A stretch of 64,000 nucleotides of DNA from Schoenoplectus triqueter (GCA_964058805.1 CAXKVV010000013.1:186001-250000); one strand, 5' to 3'; positions 12,679-31,827 are shown, counted from the stretch's first letter. The notes: generated from the sequence alone by a model not told the origin. Numbers and translations: made by a program.

Positions 12679-13062
12679 TAGAGAGAGGTGGACTATTGTG
12701 AAAACATTTGTATTTCAGTTGATATATAAACGCATCAAAAAAAATATTTTAAAGTCTCAAAAATTTTAATTTATGATTTTCATTAAATTTATCATATCAA
12801 AACCTTGTGGGATAAAAAAAAATTGGAGTGTTTTGAATTTTTTTTTTAAGCCACTCTTTTAAATTTTGGAAGAAAAAGCACTAAAAATAATAATAAATAT
12901 TCAATGTTTGTGTTATTTTTTTTTGTATCTCACAAGGTTTTCATATGAAGAATTTAATGAAAATGATAAATTAAAAATTTTAGATTTTAAAATATATTTT
13001 TTGACGTGTTTGCATATCGGCTGAAATTCAAACTTTTTCACAATAGTGTATCTCTCTATATA
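12679..13062. mobile_element. Hairpin MITE, family B
   Basis: Near full-length inverted repeat of about 380 bases. The left end reads gtggactattgtgaaaacat and the right end is its complement (cacaatagtgtatctctc). Mirrored internal blocks include aaaaccttgtgggata and tatctcacaaggtttt. Relatives occur at 55755-56170 and 56178-56592. Confidence 0.7.
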
Positions 13063-13621
13063 TAAACATTGATTATTTTAGATCCATTTGAAAAAAAAAA
13101 TCTAAATAAACATGTAGAAGTTTAAAAAAATGGAATATTTTTGTATTCCATATGACTCTGATATGAAGAATTTACTGAATGACATAAATAAAAATTTAAA
13201 AATGATTTGATATATTTTTTGAGTTAAATTCATGAAAGATCTCTATAATTTTAACCTCATACTATTTTACTCTATATAAATATACAATATATGTTAAATC
13301 ATCAAGAATTTTAACATAATTGATAATTAGTCACTAAAACAATTTAATTATACAGCTGAATATTATTTGTTTTAATTATAAATATTCCACAATTTGTGGG
13401 ATACAAAATTTATATACCAAATCAATTAGTTTAGTTTTTCAAAATGTAACCGGAAAAAGATTTCTAATTTGTAAATTTAATGAGCTTCTTTTTAATATTG
13501 AAATGACCACAACTACAACAGATAATAAGCATGAATTGTTTTCACAAGTTATTGATAAATTTAAATTTATATAAAACTTACACGCAAATTAAAATATAAA
13601 TTAGTATCGCTCAACGATCTA

Positions 13622-13998
13622 ACAGTTTTTAATAATAATAAGTTTTATTAAATTAATATTATTAAAAATAAGAGTGAGAAGCGTAAAATTTCAAATATAC
13701 GAATGGCAGCACGCCACTGGCAGTGGTGCGTTTTATTATTTTTACGAAACGCGTCACTGACAGTGGCGCGTTTGCTTCTTATATATACAAAATGCGCAGC
13801 GCCTCTCCATCTCACTTCGCGGGGTTTGGACGAAACAGTGGCGCGTTTTCTAAAAATAATGAAACGCGCCACTGGCAGTGGCGCGTTTCGTCCGTGTCAC
13901 TGCCAGTGGCGCACTGCCATTCGTATATTTAAAATTTTACATTTCTCACTCTTATTTTTAATAATATTAATTTAATAAAACTTATTATTACTAAAATC
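13622..13998. mobile_element. Inverted-repeat element with GC-rich palindromic core
   Basis: Arms of about 85 bases (13622-13708 and 13912-13998) are inverted copies, including ttaataatattaatttaata and an acgaatggca block at the inner edges. The core of about 200 bases is GC-rich and built from variants of one palindromic unit, cgccactggcagtggcg, at about 13712, 13748, 13868 and 13896. No coding capacity is credible; the reading frames present are consequences of symmetry. Confidence 0.7.
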
Positions 13999-15877
13999 TG
14001 GCGATCTAATTTTGATATAGTTGTTATATTTAAAAGGCTACCAAAGGAGGCTGTTTAATTCATGACTTAGTACCAAAATAAAAAATATTCTGCCTTGCTT
14101 TTGTGAGAGGAAATGAGTATCATCAGATTTTTTTTTTCATTTCTATTTTTATACGATAATTCAACTAAAACATAATCATCCGTCCCAAAGTGCATAAATG
14201 CTGAGATACATAGACGAAGGCTAAGGAAACCTTTTGGTTTCCTGGTGGTTCCCGATAGGATTTTTTCATATTAAATTTGATCAAATACTTGCCAAAATAT
14301 CAAATTTATTATTTAGAGTGTTAGTGATTTTCTTTTTGACAATTGGATCAAGTTATTAACAGTTGAAAAGTCGAGATAATTTAATGTATGGACAACAGAA
14401 TAAATATTGCAAATTTTGCCGTAGCAAAATGTAATATGGGAAAAAAAAAATAGGACACATGGCTTGAAATGATAGAAACAACTCCGTGTAAGAAAGAATC
14501 TGCGGAAAAAAAAAGATAAAAAATAAAATAAAAGCGGACTTTGATGCTATGAAATTTATTCTACCAAGAAGAATAAATGCTTATGAGATGGGAACGTTTC
14601 TGGAAAGCACAAAAAAGGGCCTTTTTACTTCTACCTCCAACAAATAAAAGAAAAGTAAAAGTAAAAGAGAAATTTGGAACTAACTAACCTTCAAACCTAA
14701 CACCAAATTATTAAAGAAAATATTCCCACTCGCAAAAATAGGCATGATATTTTAAACAGAGTAGACGGGGGTTTTCCACTGGCAATTTTTGTAATTCAAT
14801 TTGGTGCTTAAATAGAATGTACAAATTACTTGACACCACAGGGACTAATCTAATAGTAGTAGATGCTGATTCCATTGGCACTCCACGAATTGATGTAACA
14901 TGCTGATTAATTGCGGCACTAAATCTTGCAAATCTTGCAAGTATCTTCAGTTTTAACCCGAAAAAAAAATTCTCACTGTATTTTTTTAATTTAATTGATT
15001 TTGTGTTGTGCATATGGGGCCGGCAGAGACGGAGGTTTTTATAATTAATTTATAATGAGTTAAGATCTCAAAATTGTGTTGATGATACATTTCAAATTAA
15101 TCATGATGCGAAGGGTTGATTTTTTTTATGTATTTTCATTAGAAATAGGAAAAATATCCACATAAAAACGTTATCCCCATTTGACAAGTGTAGTAAAGTT
15201 AAAATGAATTAAAAATTAACTAATATTAAAACAATGATTTTGATAATAATGAAACAAAAATATGAAATAGTTTGTACACAAAATAATTTAACTAACTTTA
15301 ATCTTAAATCACCTAATACTTTAAAAAATACTTTTACTTACACCTACCAAATGGGGATAGTTCAACATTATAATAGGAATCACTTTATGAAATAATAAAA
15401 AAACAATCTAAAATTATTGAGCTGAAAGTTTAATAATTATCATTTATAAATTACCTATATTCTCTTTGAAAGTAAATACAAATTTCTATATGAAAACAAA
15501 ATAATATTGAGCACGTTATATTCAATATTTTTTATAAATGACAATGTTTTAGTTGATAATAAAATTATTTTATAAAATAAATTGCACAGTAAAGTGAATA
15601 ACATAAATAAGAACTAATTTAACGTGAATAATGAAGTTCATATCGATGAAAAAATCTCCAAAACATTTAAAAAAAAGCAGACTACATCATAAAATGATTA
15701 AAATCTAACAAAAACAAAACATAGCAACAAAATTGATCACAAAGACTACGTCCACAGTAGATCCCGAAAAGCTCTCCTCTCAGCTCTCAAGTCTCAGAGA
15801 GTCATCAGTTCATAGTGCAGACAATCAAACTCCCATAAATGAAAAGGAAACAAATGAAAAACGCTCTCCTCCACTGA

Positions 15878-15910
15878 TCCCTCTCTCTCTCTCTCTCCAT
15901 CCATCTCCAT
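15878..15910 (+). promoter_or_regulatory. Pyrimidine-rich patch in the PECT1 leader
   Basis: A CT-dinucleotide run lies about 100 bases upstream of the PECT1 start codon. Such patches are common near plant transcription starts and in leaders. It is not a proven promoter element. Confidence 0.4.
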
Positions 15911-15926
15911 GTTGTCACGCTTTTAA

Positions 15927-21430
<5,504 letters not shown>

Positions 21431-21722
21431 AATTGCACACTCTACAAGCTCTACTCAGTGAAATATTATTAATCGGCCTTATTAGGCCTGAGATATCAAC
21501 GGCTGATATTCTAGAGTTTAAATTTTGTTTTCATTTTTTTCATTCTATTTTCTTTTAGTACCTATATAGGTCTCTCCTGGAATATATATGCCTCGATAAA
21601 GAGATTTATTTTGTCCCATTTTTTCTCTTTTATCTAGATGATATAGTTATTTTTTGCACCGTTAGGTTTTCTGTTTTATAGTGTAGCTACACTAGTGTGA
21701 TGTTTTGATCCAGAGCTTAGGA

Positions 21723-21728
21723 AATAAA
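21723..21728 (+). terminator. Likely PECT1 poly(A) signal
   Basis: AATAAA lies about 290 bases after the stop codon in a T-rich 3' region, a plausible polyadenylation signal. The T-rich stretch at about 21480-21640 could hold nearer alternatives. Confidence 0.35.
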
Positions 21729-23014
21729 CTTGAATATTACTTTCTTTTGTCTAGAGAGTGATTTCTAAAATTTCAGAATGGCGTTGTTTGCAATGTAGTT
21801 TCTTATGATATCAGAAATTATTTTATTTTACTCTGATGCTGTCCAATTTTCCAGCTGTAAAAATTAAAGCATGTTTTTTTTTTAGGTCTTTTGCCGTAAT
21901 TGATTACATAGTGATGTTAAAATAGCTGAAGAAATGAATGAACAACTACTTTGGTGCCCCATGGGTAGAGGGGATAAAATCTGAGCCTACCTGAAAAATC
22001 TTCCGGATCTAAATCTTACTCGACCCAGATCTGACCTTATCAACCTGACAGTATATTAATAATCTATAATTAAATTAAAATTAATTTAAGATTTAAAAAA
22101 ATTAATATATAAATTGACTCAACCTAGTTCGACTTTGACCCAATTTAATTTAAATTTTACAAAAAAAATAAACTAATCCGACCTGATTACCTGATTGTTC
22201 TAAGGGAATTTTATCCATTTTGCATGAGACGGTGGGTCTGTGCTTTTCAACATGGACTACATTTTATAGCATAACTTAGAATTTGATTAGGTAGCGTCTA
22301 AACTCTTAGGCATTTGAAATGCTTTACAGACTGAAAGCAGAAAAAAATATGTGTGATTTTCTGATCGCCGTATGAATTTGATATGAACTTTTCTTTCATG
22401 GCATACTTTAGAACAGTACAAAAAAAATAAAGAATTGCAATATAGATGAAATTAGTAGAATATTACCTGATGCCTGATCTGACATGACAGACCCTAGCTG
22501 ACCTTGCAATTATGCCCCAATCTACCTAGTTACAATTTCAAAATGTATATTTTGTTATTAGGAACAATCAATATGAAGAATGTACAGCTTTGTTCAGTTC
22601 CATTCGGTACCTACCCTTTTTAACTAATTTTCTAAAAGATCCATAGAAAGTTACTTCTGATTCTAGAATTCCAGTAAAACAATGCCAAGTAAATTTGCAA
22701 CCGGGCCGGGCTTATGAGTTATATATGGACTAGACCAGACCCAAGCTGGCATGTCAACATCCTAGTCAGCTTTTAGTGTGATTAATTCTAGGAGAGGTGG
22801 GGGTTGGTAACGTGTAAGAATCTCATGATTTGGAATATAGAAAAATATGGTCGAAGGAATCATCATATATTGATTGTTTATTCATATAGTGATATTTGAT
22901 ATATACATACATGGATGATGGATGGTAGAAGGTCACATCTTGTGATTCTCACCACTTCTGAAAGCTACACTTTACCTGTACACAGAGTACCTTAGTGAAG
23001 TATGTTTGAATAAA

Positions 23015-23402
23015 GAGTGGGATCCATTGATAATAGATTATTTTGACAATCTTAATAATAAATCTCTAAATAAATATAAAAAAATCTTAAAAATAAAAAA
23101 AATTATAAATATATTTTTCTACTTTTAGATTAATGGTCATTCAAATTTTATATAATTTTATTATCTTTTGATAGTCCATCAAAGACCGTTAAATTGAAAC
23201 CGTTACAAATTGTATGAAAATTTGATGGTCTTTGATGGACTATCAAACAATAATGAAATTGCATCAAATTTGAATGACCATCAATCTAAAAGTAGAATAA
23301 TACATCTATAAATATTTTCCCATTTTTAAGATTTTTTTTGTATTTATTTAGAAGTCCATTGTCAAGGTTGTCAAAATAATCCATTGTCAACTGATCCCTT
23401 CT
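23015..23402. mobile_element. Hairpin MITE, family C, copy 1
   Basis: Two inverted halves meet near 23210. Left end gggatccattgataatagat and right end attgtcaactgatccctt are complementary, and the inner block gatagtccatcaaagacc is mirrored by ggtctttgatggactatc. A second copy lies at 61483-61866. Confidence 0.7.
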
Positions 23403-23760
23403 TTTTAATAAATGCCACTATAAATTTCCGTGATTTAAGGTTTATTTTCCAAGTTTCTAAACTTGAAAAATAAACCTTAAATCTCGTAAATTAACTCATT
23501 AAATTGGTGCTCTGAAGTTAGATTTATCCGTTTAAAAACAATGTTTGAAAAGTGAAAGCTATTAGGTAGGTGGGATGATATGTATTTATGTTTACTACTG
23601 ACTTTGAGCAAATTTCACAAGCCTAAAACATAGTCATAATGAAGCTTTTTCTGAAAATATTTTGGTATTATTTGGAAAGCATTTGATTGCTTCATACATA
23701 CCAATTACAGCGTAGTTGAGTTCTTTTGCAAGAACGTATTGAAAGAGTTTGTATAATAAA

Positions 23761-24090
23761 ATTATTAACATACATAATAACTCATTTAATATATATATAT
23801 ATATATAATAAAACTTGTATCAAACCATAGTCCAAATATGGATGATAATATATTTTGTCTCTATATGAAACAGCGCATTTTTAAATTCCGAAAATAATAT
23901 ATGCTGAAATTCGGAAACGTAGTCCAAATTATTAACATACATAATAACTCATTTAATATATATAATAAAGCTTGTATCAAACCATAGTCCAAACATGGAT
24001 GATAATATATTTTGTCTCTATATGAAGCAACACGTGTTTAAGTTCCGAAAATGATATATAAAAAAATAATATATGCCGAAATTTATGAGA
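23761..24090. repeat. 167-bp tandem duplication
   Basis: The segment beginning attattaacatacataata at 23761 repeats at 23928 with small changes, including the block caaaccatagtccaaa.atg and tattttgtctctatatgaa. Confidence 0.85.
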
Positions 24091-24557
24091 CCTCTAGTTA
24101 TAAAAATATAATAATGCATGTATCAATAACTGTATCCATCTCCCTTTGTTTTAAGCTTCGTTATTTAATGAATTAGTTGATCCTTCTTAAATACCCTTTA
24201 TAAGCATGCTATCCCTCTGTGCAAAAGTAAATTTCATGCCTTTAACTGTCTTTTGCTTTTTCTTGTTTATTTGATGAAAGTGAAAATTGCAATCCTGTAC
24301 TTAATCTATTTAACCAACTAAAGCGACTAGAAACGGTACAGAAAACTATTTGACAGAGACGCGCATGGTAAAAACTTTTCTTTTCTGTTTTATTTTTTTC
24401 TGTTTGTTTTTCTTTTTAAAAGGACCAATATTGGTAGAAAGTTTCTCACTAAACATGGCAACAATTTTTTATTTAATCATTATTGTAAAAATGTGGTTTG
24501 TGTTTTCCCCTTGCTTTTAGATATTTTCATTCTCAAATGTCAGTAAAGAAGAAGTTC

Positions 24558-25275
24558 AGTGTTTAAAATTAGTTAGTTAGATAATTAGTTTATAAATAGA
24601 TGTTTAGTTATTATAATCAAATCATTTCAAGATAATTAAAAATTATTATCACTTCTTTCTTTCTCTCTCATTCTCTAATTCTAATATGGTATCAGAACAG
24701 TAATATCATTGAAATTAGACTCACGTCTATTCCAGAATCTATTCCCAATTAAATTTCAAATGATCCGATCATGTAGCCTCTTCTATGCTCTCTAATTTTC
24801 TCTTATTTTATTTTCAAAAGAACTCAAACAAGTCTCGAAATGTTATTGAAAAGGACAAAAAGGACAAAAATCATTCTATCAATGTTTTAAAATATCTCCA
24901 AAAAGAGTATGAAACAATCAATGATTTTTCTTAAGCCAAAAGAGTTTTTATTCCTTCTATCTTTCTTCAAAGAGACCCGTGATGTAATTGAATATCAAAT
25001 TCATAAATTGAGATGTTTGATTTCGTGAGATTTATAAACTCATCATGTGCACTGCACGATGAGTTTGAGGGGATGCTTGAGGTATAGGTTGAGATGAGTA
25101 CAATTGTATAGGAGATATTGTGTGATATATAATGTGAGAGATATTTAGTGTTTAGATTTAGTTAGTTTGACAGTTAGTTCATAAATAGAAACTTAATCAT
25201 TCTAATCAAATCATTCCAAGATAATAAAAAATTATTATCACTTATTTATTTCTCTCTCATTCTCTAATTCTAATA
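24558..25275 (+). mobile_element. Small Copia-type LTR retrotransposon remnant (TRIM-like)
   Basis: Two similar direct repeats end in ctctaattctaata: a 5'-truncated left LTR (24558-24686) and a fuller right LTR (25074-25275). Directly after the left LTR is tggtatcagaac (24687-24698), the initiator-Met-tRNA primer-binding site typical of plant Copia elements. A purine run, ttgagggga, precedes the TG start of the right LTR. The interior is only about 390 bases and codes for no gag or pol, so it is either internally deleted or a naturally small non-autonomous element. Confidence 0.75.
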
Positions 25276-26628
25276 GCCCATAATCTCGATTATTACTCAA
25301 TGCAATTAACTTATATTTGACACCTTGGTCATATCATATTCATAACCAGCTATTTCTAAATAAAAATAAACTACAATCCCAATAGCACATATTTCCCCAC
25401 TTCCTTAGAAAGCTATATATTGAAAAAGAATTAAGCCTATAATCTGGAATCTTTCCCGTACTTTTATAAAATTCGGGCTGCACTGCTGTAATATTTTAAT
25501 TCAATTTTAAATTTTCAATTAAGAATTTGATCAAATCCGAAGTTTGAAGGACCAGTTTACCTAATTCACTCTACATAAATAGAGTTTTAAATTGGGATTC
25601 TCTAGTTGACCATGTACGGTATCTCTCTCGTTTCTAAATCTTAGAGCTTCTCTGTACACAAAATAAAATAAAATAATTTTTGAACTGACATGGGTTTAAG
25701 ATCCCACGTTCTTGGCATAAGTCTGCTTTCCCAACCGCCACCTTTATATGCAATAATGATAGCAAAGTTAGTTAAGAGTTCTTTTGCAATAAAAAATGCT
25801 AATAAATGAACCTCTATTGGAAGTATATATGACTTAAGAAATAAGTTTTGATGGGAAGCTAAAACAACGGGAAAGAACGTGTGCATGGGAACTTCACTTA
25901 CCAGTCTACACAGTACACGCACACACACACGCACACACCAGCCAACCGACAAAATTAGCTAAAAAGATTGAAGTTATTTATTTCAAAAAAAATTATGGAT
26001 GAGGTACACAATATTTTGTGGTGAAGTATAATCTATCGTCAGAACATATTCTTCAAATTTTGAAAATTATCATCACATAATTCACATTTGTTGTGTCTAA
26101 ATTATATATACACAATTCTCTTTTGGTTTTTAGTTAGCAGCCTAACGCTGTCTGCTTCGTCAAAAATGGAAGAAAAAAGGAAAAGAAAAGCAAGCATCAA
26201 TCAGTCACATATTTTAACCATCTAGTAATTAATTTTGAAAACACATCGAGATGCCCGTGTATTGTGATACATTATTTAAATTTTTTTTTCGTACAAATTA
26301 ATACAGTGTACATGAGTGCATGTTATGCAAAATTATAGAAAAGCCTCCGTGTTATTTAAATGGAAAGTTGCCATGTCAACGCTAAATTAAGTGCTCGTGA
26401 ATTATGATATCGAAGTGTTCCCAGAAAACGCTGTGTAAGCAAGGGTCACGCCAATCGCATTTAATGATGCACAGTGCGTGGCATATAGATTATAATTTTA
26501 CAGGTATATATATTCACATTATCTTATTTAAATAAAGATAATTGAATTAGGTCGTATGAGCGCATGAGGCCACATTCATTGGGCTTATCCTATTAATAGA
26601 GTTGCGTACTCTCTTATATGACTTGTAA

Positions 26629-26660
26629 CAAATAATAATAATAATAATAATAATAATATG
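26629..26660. repeat. (AAT)n microsatellite
   Basis: Consecutive aat triplets. Confidence 0.9.
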
Positions 26661-28080
26661 TTACGTGCATGCTACCAGCATGAATTATCGGCTATAATTA
26701 CGCTCTTTTAAACAGAAGATTTTGCATTAACGAAAAAGGATTAAAAAATAATCTGGAAAATTTTCATTGAAGAAAAAAAAAGATTAAAAAATGCACCAAA
26801 CTATTGGACACTCGTCTTTATTTTCTTTGGATGACTAATTAAGTGGACTGCAAATATATGTACATATATAACATATGAAAGCTCAAATATTTGCCTGCCC
26901 ATAAAGACTTAAAGGCTCAAATATTGTAGGAGGCTTTAGAGATATTGAAAAAATATTTTATTGTTTAATATTGAATTTTTAATATGACCCATGATAAATT
27001 TTGTTTGGCAAAGCAAGGATAAATAGTACTGTACCGGTGTACCCACTGATTTTTTATCTTGGTAATTAATGTTGTCCCTTGCTGAAGGCTTTTATTAAAA
27101 GAAAGGGAAAAATGGATTTTTTTTTTATATAATTAATTCTAAAAATATTTTTCAGCATATATTTTTGCTCTTTTGGAAGATGACAATTGGAAATGAAGCC
27201 GTGGGCTGTGAACGTATGGGAAATTGGAAGTAAGACCCCACCCCAGTTTGATAAATCATGTGACTATGTGAGCAAAAGGACAAAAACCGCCTCTTACTTG
27301 CATGGGGAGAATCGCCTGACAAGGATTTGTATATATTAATGCATTAGTCCCAACATGAGTTGTACAAATTTTGCTGGCCAAAGCCAACTAACATGATCAA
27401 ATACTAAACCACAATATGAGAGCAATTATTAACTTGTACTGTAACATGAGGACTGCCCATGTGTTTGATGGATAAAACAGCCTTTGTTAATATATACTTT
27501 TTATTTATTTCTGATCTTGAATGTTTTATTTGAGAAGTGGAGTCTTTTGCACATGTACCATTTATGACTCTAATGTTACGTGGCAGTATACCATGCTAAG
27601 TTTTGTTATATATTTTGCCTGAGTTCAGACTTTTCTATTTGTTTTTTTTTACTCTAACTAACCTGATTTTAATTAGAGATTAATATGTGAAGGATACAAC
27701 TAAAGGTACTGAATAAGTTGGAGAAAATTATATTTTTCATAACAAACATTTTAGTTTAAGAATATATTTTATTTAATTTTTCTTTTTCCTGTAAATGATT
27801 TTTAATTAATTTAATTGCACACTACTAGCCTTTTCATTGTATTTTTAATATATAATATATAAATGCATTTCCGGACCAAAGTAACAATTGAATAAAATGT
27901 ACTAAAATATACAAAAAAAAATTACAAGTCATTCGTCATTTTTCAATTAAAATATTCAGAAAGGCAGCTACATGCTCATCCACACGACAATATGATATTG
28001 TTCCGTAGATATCCTAACAACCCAATTTCAGAAGTTTAGAGGATCCAAATGTCAGAAATATCAAGTATTACTTGCGACGC

Positions 28081-28084
<4 letters not shown>

Positions 28085-28126
<42 letters not shown>
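28085..28126. repeat. (AT)n microsatellite
   Basis: Uninterrupted TA dinucleotide run of about 40 bases. Confidence 0.95.
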
Positions 28127-28127
<1 letters not shown>

Positions 28128-28789
28128 AAGAAAGAACCTTGTAAATTTCCACTTCTCCAGTCAGGCAGTCACTGAAGCTCAAAGGCAGGAAAATTAATTA
28201 ATAATCACTTTGGACTGTCAGAAGATTATTTTATGTGCACGATCTCAAAGGGGTCTCGAAATCAAAGCACTTCTTGTCGGTTGTGCACGTTCAAAATTTT
28301 ATTCTGAATGAAACAATGCGTACAATTTTCTTAATTATTCATACGATATAGCTCAAAAAAATATTGGGACTAATTCGCAAATTTATCCTCTCTCAATATA
28401 GTGGATATGATTAACTGCAAGATGAATTAATGTTTTTCGTAATAATATATTTATCTTTTATTTGAGTTTTTTTTTTAAATGTGGCATATTTTTATAAGAA
28501 ATATTGATTATTTTGTTAGTAGTTTAGAGTCATCTTCAAAATAAATTAAAATAAATATTTCAAAAATTTTAAAAATATATAAAACTTTTGAGCTTCTAAC
28601 AGGCCTATATGGATATCATCTTTTGAAATTACTAGAGCCGTAATTCTGATTTCGTCCCGACAAAATAGTTCTTAAATAATTAATTAGAAAATATGCAAAT
28701 TTAAACATACTCAATAAAATTTTCATATTAAAAAATTTGAATCAATTTTTTAATGTGACATAGAGACAAACATCTGGCATTCTCTGTAA

Positions 28790-29590
28790 CAATAAGGTTC
28801 CAAATAAACTAAAAGGTAAGTTCTACAGGACGACGATTAGACCTGCGATGATGTATGGCGTAGAATGTTGGGCTACAAAAAGACAATACATTCAGAAGAT
28901 TGGTGTAGCTGAAATGTGGATGTCGTGTTGAATATGTGGCCACACAAGGAAAGATCGAATCAGAAATGATGATATTCGGGACAAACTTGGGGTAACACAT
29001 ATTCAAGGGAAGCTATTTCAACATCGTTTGCAATGGTTTGGTCATATCCAACGAGGGTCTCCTGAAACAACAGTACGCGGTGGTATTATAAGTCGTCCTG
29101 AAAACACAAAAAAGGGAGATGTCGACCGAGACTGATATGGAAGAAAGTAATAAAAAGATATTTGAAGGAATGAAATATACCCAAAGAGTTTGATTTGGAT
29201 AGGAGTCTTGGAAGATGGCGATTCATGTACTTAAACCATAATTTAGAAATTAAAGCCTAGTAGTAGAGTTATAGACTTTAGGTTCTTAGATTTTTAGGAT
29301 TTTAGGGTTTAAAATTTAGGATTTAGAAATAATAGAGATTTATTATTATATTATTATTATTAGCATATTATCAACATCATTATCATCATTATTATTATCA
29401 TATTATCATCATCATTATCATTATTATTTTTTATTACTATTACTATTATTATTATTATTTATTCTTTTTTTCATCATCCTCATTATTATTATTGATATTT
29501 GAGATCTTTGATCTTATGCTTTCCGATGGATCTCATTTTTAGCCTACCCCAATTTATTTGAGATTAAAGACTTTGTTGTTGTCGTTGTCA
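28790..29590 (+). mobile_element. RTE-like LINE, 3' fragment (dead)
   Basis: The + strand reads the C-terminal part of a plant non-LTR reverse transcriptase ORF. Recognisable pieces are FYRTTIRPAMMYGVECWATK, ICGHTRKDRIRNDDIRDKLG and LQWFGHIQR. An in-frame TGA at 28929-28931 replaces what is usually Trp, and the frame stops again at about 29130. After an AT-rich stretch (29270-29480) comes a 3' end, ccccaatttatttgagatta, followed by a (TTG)-rich tail. It is 5'-truncated and not functional. Confidence 0.8.
29339..29480. repeat. (ATT)/(ATC) trinucleotide tract
   Basis: Interrupted runs of tat/cat triplets within the LINE 3' fragment. Confidence 0.8.
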
Positions 29591-30202
29591 CTATCATAAA
29601 ACATAGTTTAATTACTATCAGAAACATAATTACTGCTAAAAAATTTATTAGTTAAAATTTTAAATAATACGTCTACTGTCTTTTGTATTGTCATATTTTG
29701 CTCAAACCTCCAACAGATTTTAAAATACAAAGAAGAAAATAAAAAAGGAGACGTGAAACATGTAAATAGTTACTAAAAATGAAAACCATATTTTTTTTTT
29801 GTTTTAAGAATGTTTGCGAACATAATTATTATTTTTTACTGTGCAGGAAAATTTGAAATTAACGTTTTGCGGTATTAAAATGAAATGGTGCATAATAACT
29901 TCGTAGTTAAAAAAATTGCAGCCCTTTCTATCCACTTAAAACATTTTAAATCAAATGAAAATAAATATATTTGAAGAGGGGTGAATCGTGCCTCAAACCC
30001 CCCCCCCCCCAAAAAAAAAAAACAATGCTGTAAATAATTACAACTATATGCATTGATAAATATGTAAATATAAATAATGGCAAGCACTGATGGATTCCAG
30101 TTGCTTCATATATATATGGTGTGGATCGACATTCGACTATTAACCAGAACAGCACAAGCTGCTTTTTGTTGTTATTTTGATTTTGAGAGCGTCTAAGCCG
30201 AC

Positions 30203-31598
30203 AGATTTTTTTTAGTAAATAAAATAATTAAATATATGATTTTGATAAGATGGTCTTGAAATTTCGGCCCGTAGTTAGACCTGAATTTCAAACTCGATTG
30301 AGTCCAACATCCTAGTCTGAGTTTGAAACTCAGATTCAGGTTTATTTTTCCATTTGTTTAGTTATTATTTTTAATATATTTTAATAATTTATTTAGTTTG
30401 TTTATTTTTTTATATTTTATTTAATAAATTTTAATATTTATTTTTTTTAATTTAACTCATTTTAAAGTATTTATTTAATTATCTTGTTATGTGTAATTAT
30501 GTAATTAAATTCATCAAGGAACCAAATTTATTTTTTAATAAGTTTTATTAGTTTATTTATTATATTTATTTTATGGTTTAGTTTATTTTTAAATATTTAT
30601 CCAATCATTTTGTTAGGTGAAATAATAATAAAAAATATAATATTATAATAACTAAAATATAATTTTAAAAATATTAACATTGAGTATGTTAGTCTATATT
30701 ATCACTATAATAAAAATAATGTTAGACAACACCCAATTCAATGATCCAAAAATCAAAATTTAAAAACTAAAATCTCACATATTATCAACTTTCATATATA
30801 AAAAGAGATGTGAGAGAAACAGAAAGAGAAAGAAAAAAGAGAGAAGAGAGAAGAAATAAAAACTAAAATTCGACAATCTTAACTTCAAACATCCATAATT
30901 TTTAATAGAAAACTCCGATTGAGACGTGCTATGTGGCCACAGAAAGCTTATGACGAGATCTATAGGACTAATAGCTTATGTCGTTTCTGCCATTTTGGGG
31001 CCAAAAAACCTCGTCTTCAAGCTCAAAAACATATTTAAAATTTTAACTTTTGTTTTTTCATTTCTTTCTTTAGATTTTTTCTTAGAAAATGTATATTTTT
31101 TCATATTATTACATGAGCATGATGTATGTATGTATTATTGAGTAAATATTTGTTTTGTTATTGGATGCATAATTATATTTCTTATATTAGTTATTGAATG
31201 AGTGAATAATATATAATAATATTTGTTCTTATCTAATCAATTTATCTCTATTCTTTGTTGACTTTATATATCAATATAACTTCATAAAGAACGTTATAGC
31301 TAATTTTTTTAAATAAAAATTATCTTTAACAATAATTATTAATTAAAAATCATTGTTATATTAAAAAATAAGTTAAATTAAAAAATAAATATTTAAACAT
31401 AATAAAAAACTAAATAAACAATTAAAATCTATTAAAAATAATAAATAAACAAACAAAAAAAAACTAGACCCGAATTTTAAACTCAGGTCAGAAATCTGGA
31501 CCCGAGTTGCAAACTCAGATCTGGATGGGTTGCGCTAAACACCGGAATCTTACTAATTTCATATATTTAATTATTTTATTTACTAAAAAAAATTGCAG
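30203..31598. mobile_element. 1.4-kb element with long inverted arms
   Basis: The left arm (from about 30203) and right arm (to about 31598) are inverted copies of roughly 250-290 bases. They share ttttagtaaataaaataatt at the outer ends, a cgggtc/gacccgag subterminal block and a T-rich inner part. The interior (about 30500-31350) has no recognisable coding sequence; a 71-codon frame at 30926-31141 has no family resemblance. The structure fits a non-autonomous foldback or hAT-like transposon. Confidence 0.6.
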
Positions 31599-31827
31599 AG
31601 CCGAGTTGAGCATGAAAGGTTAAATAGTGTCAATCATGAACCAATGTTGGGTCCTTTTCACTGCCATGTGCTTCCACGCCATCAGATTTTGGGTCGAGTG
31701 TGTGTCCTGTGTTGCCCCTTCCTCATTTCACAATTCTAAAATGGACATCCTCTCCATTTTTTTTTACCCCCACCAACAGTTAGCCTTAAGGTATGGTTTC
31801 TTTGTCCTATAACCGGTTATTTATATC

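Noticed and set aside
13648..13975. Three open frames over the palindromic element
   Set aside because: They mirror each other because the element is an inverted repeat; no protein resemblance.
14711..15013. 100-codon - strand frame
   Set aside because: No recognisable family, no splice context, AT-rich ends; treated as chance.
24687..24698. tggtatcagaac taken as part of a tRNA gene
   Set aside because: It is the primer-binding site of a Copia-type LTR element directly after an LTR; no tRNA cloverleaf surrounds it.
30926..31141. 71-codon frame within the long-inverted-repeat element
   Set aside because: No transposase or other family resemblance; Phe/Leu-rich from AT-rich DNA.
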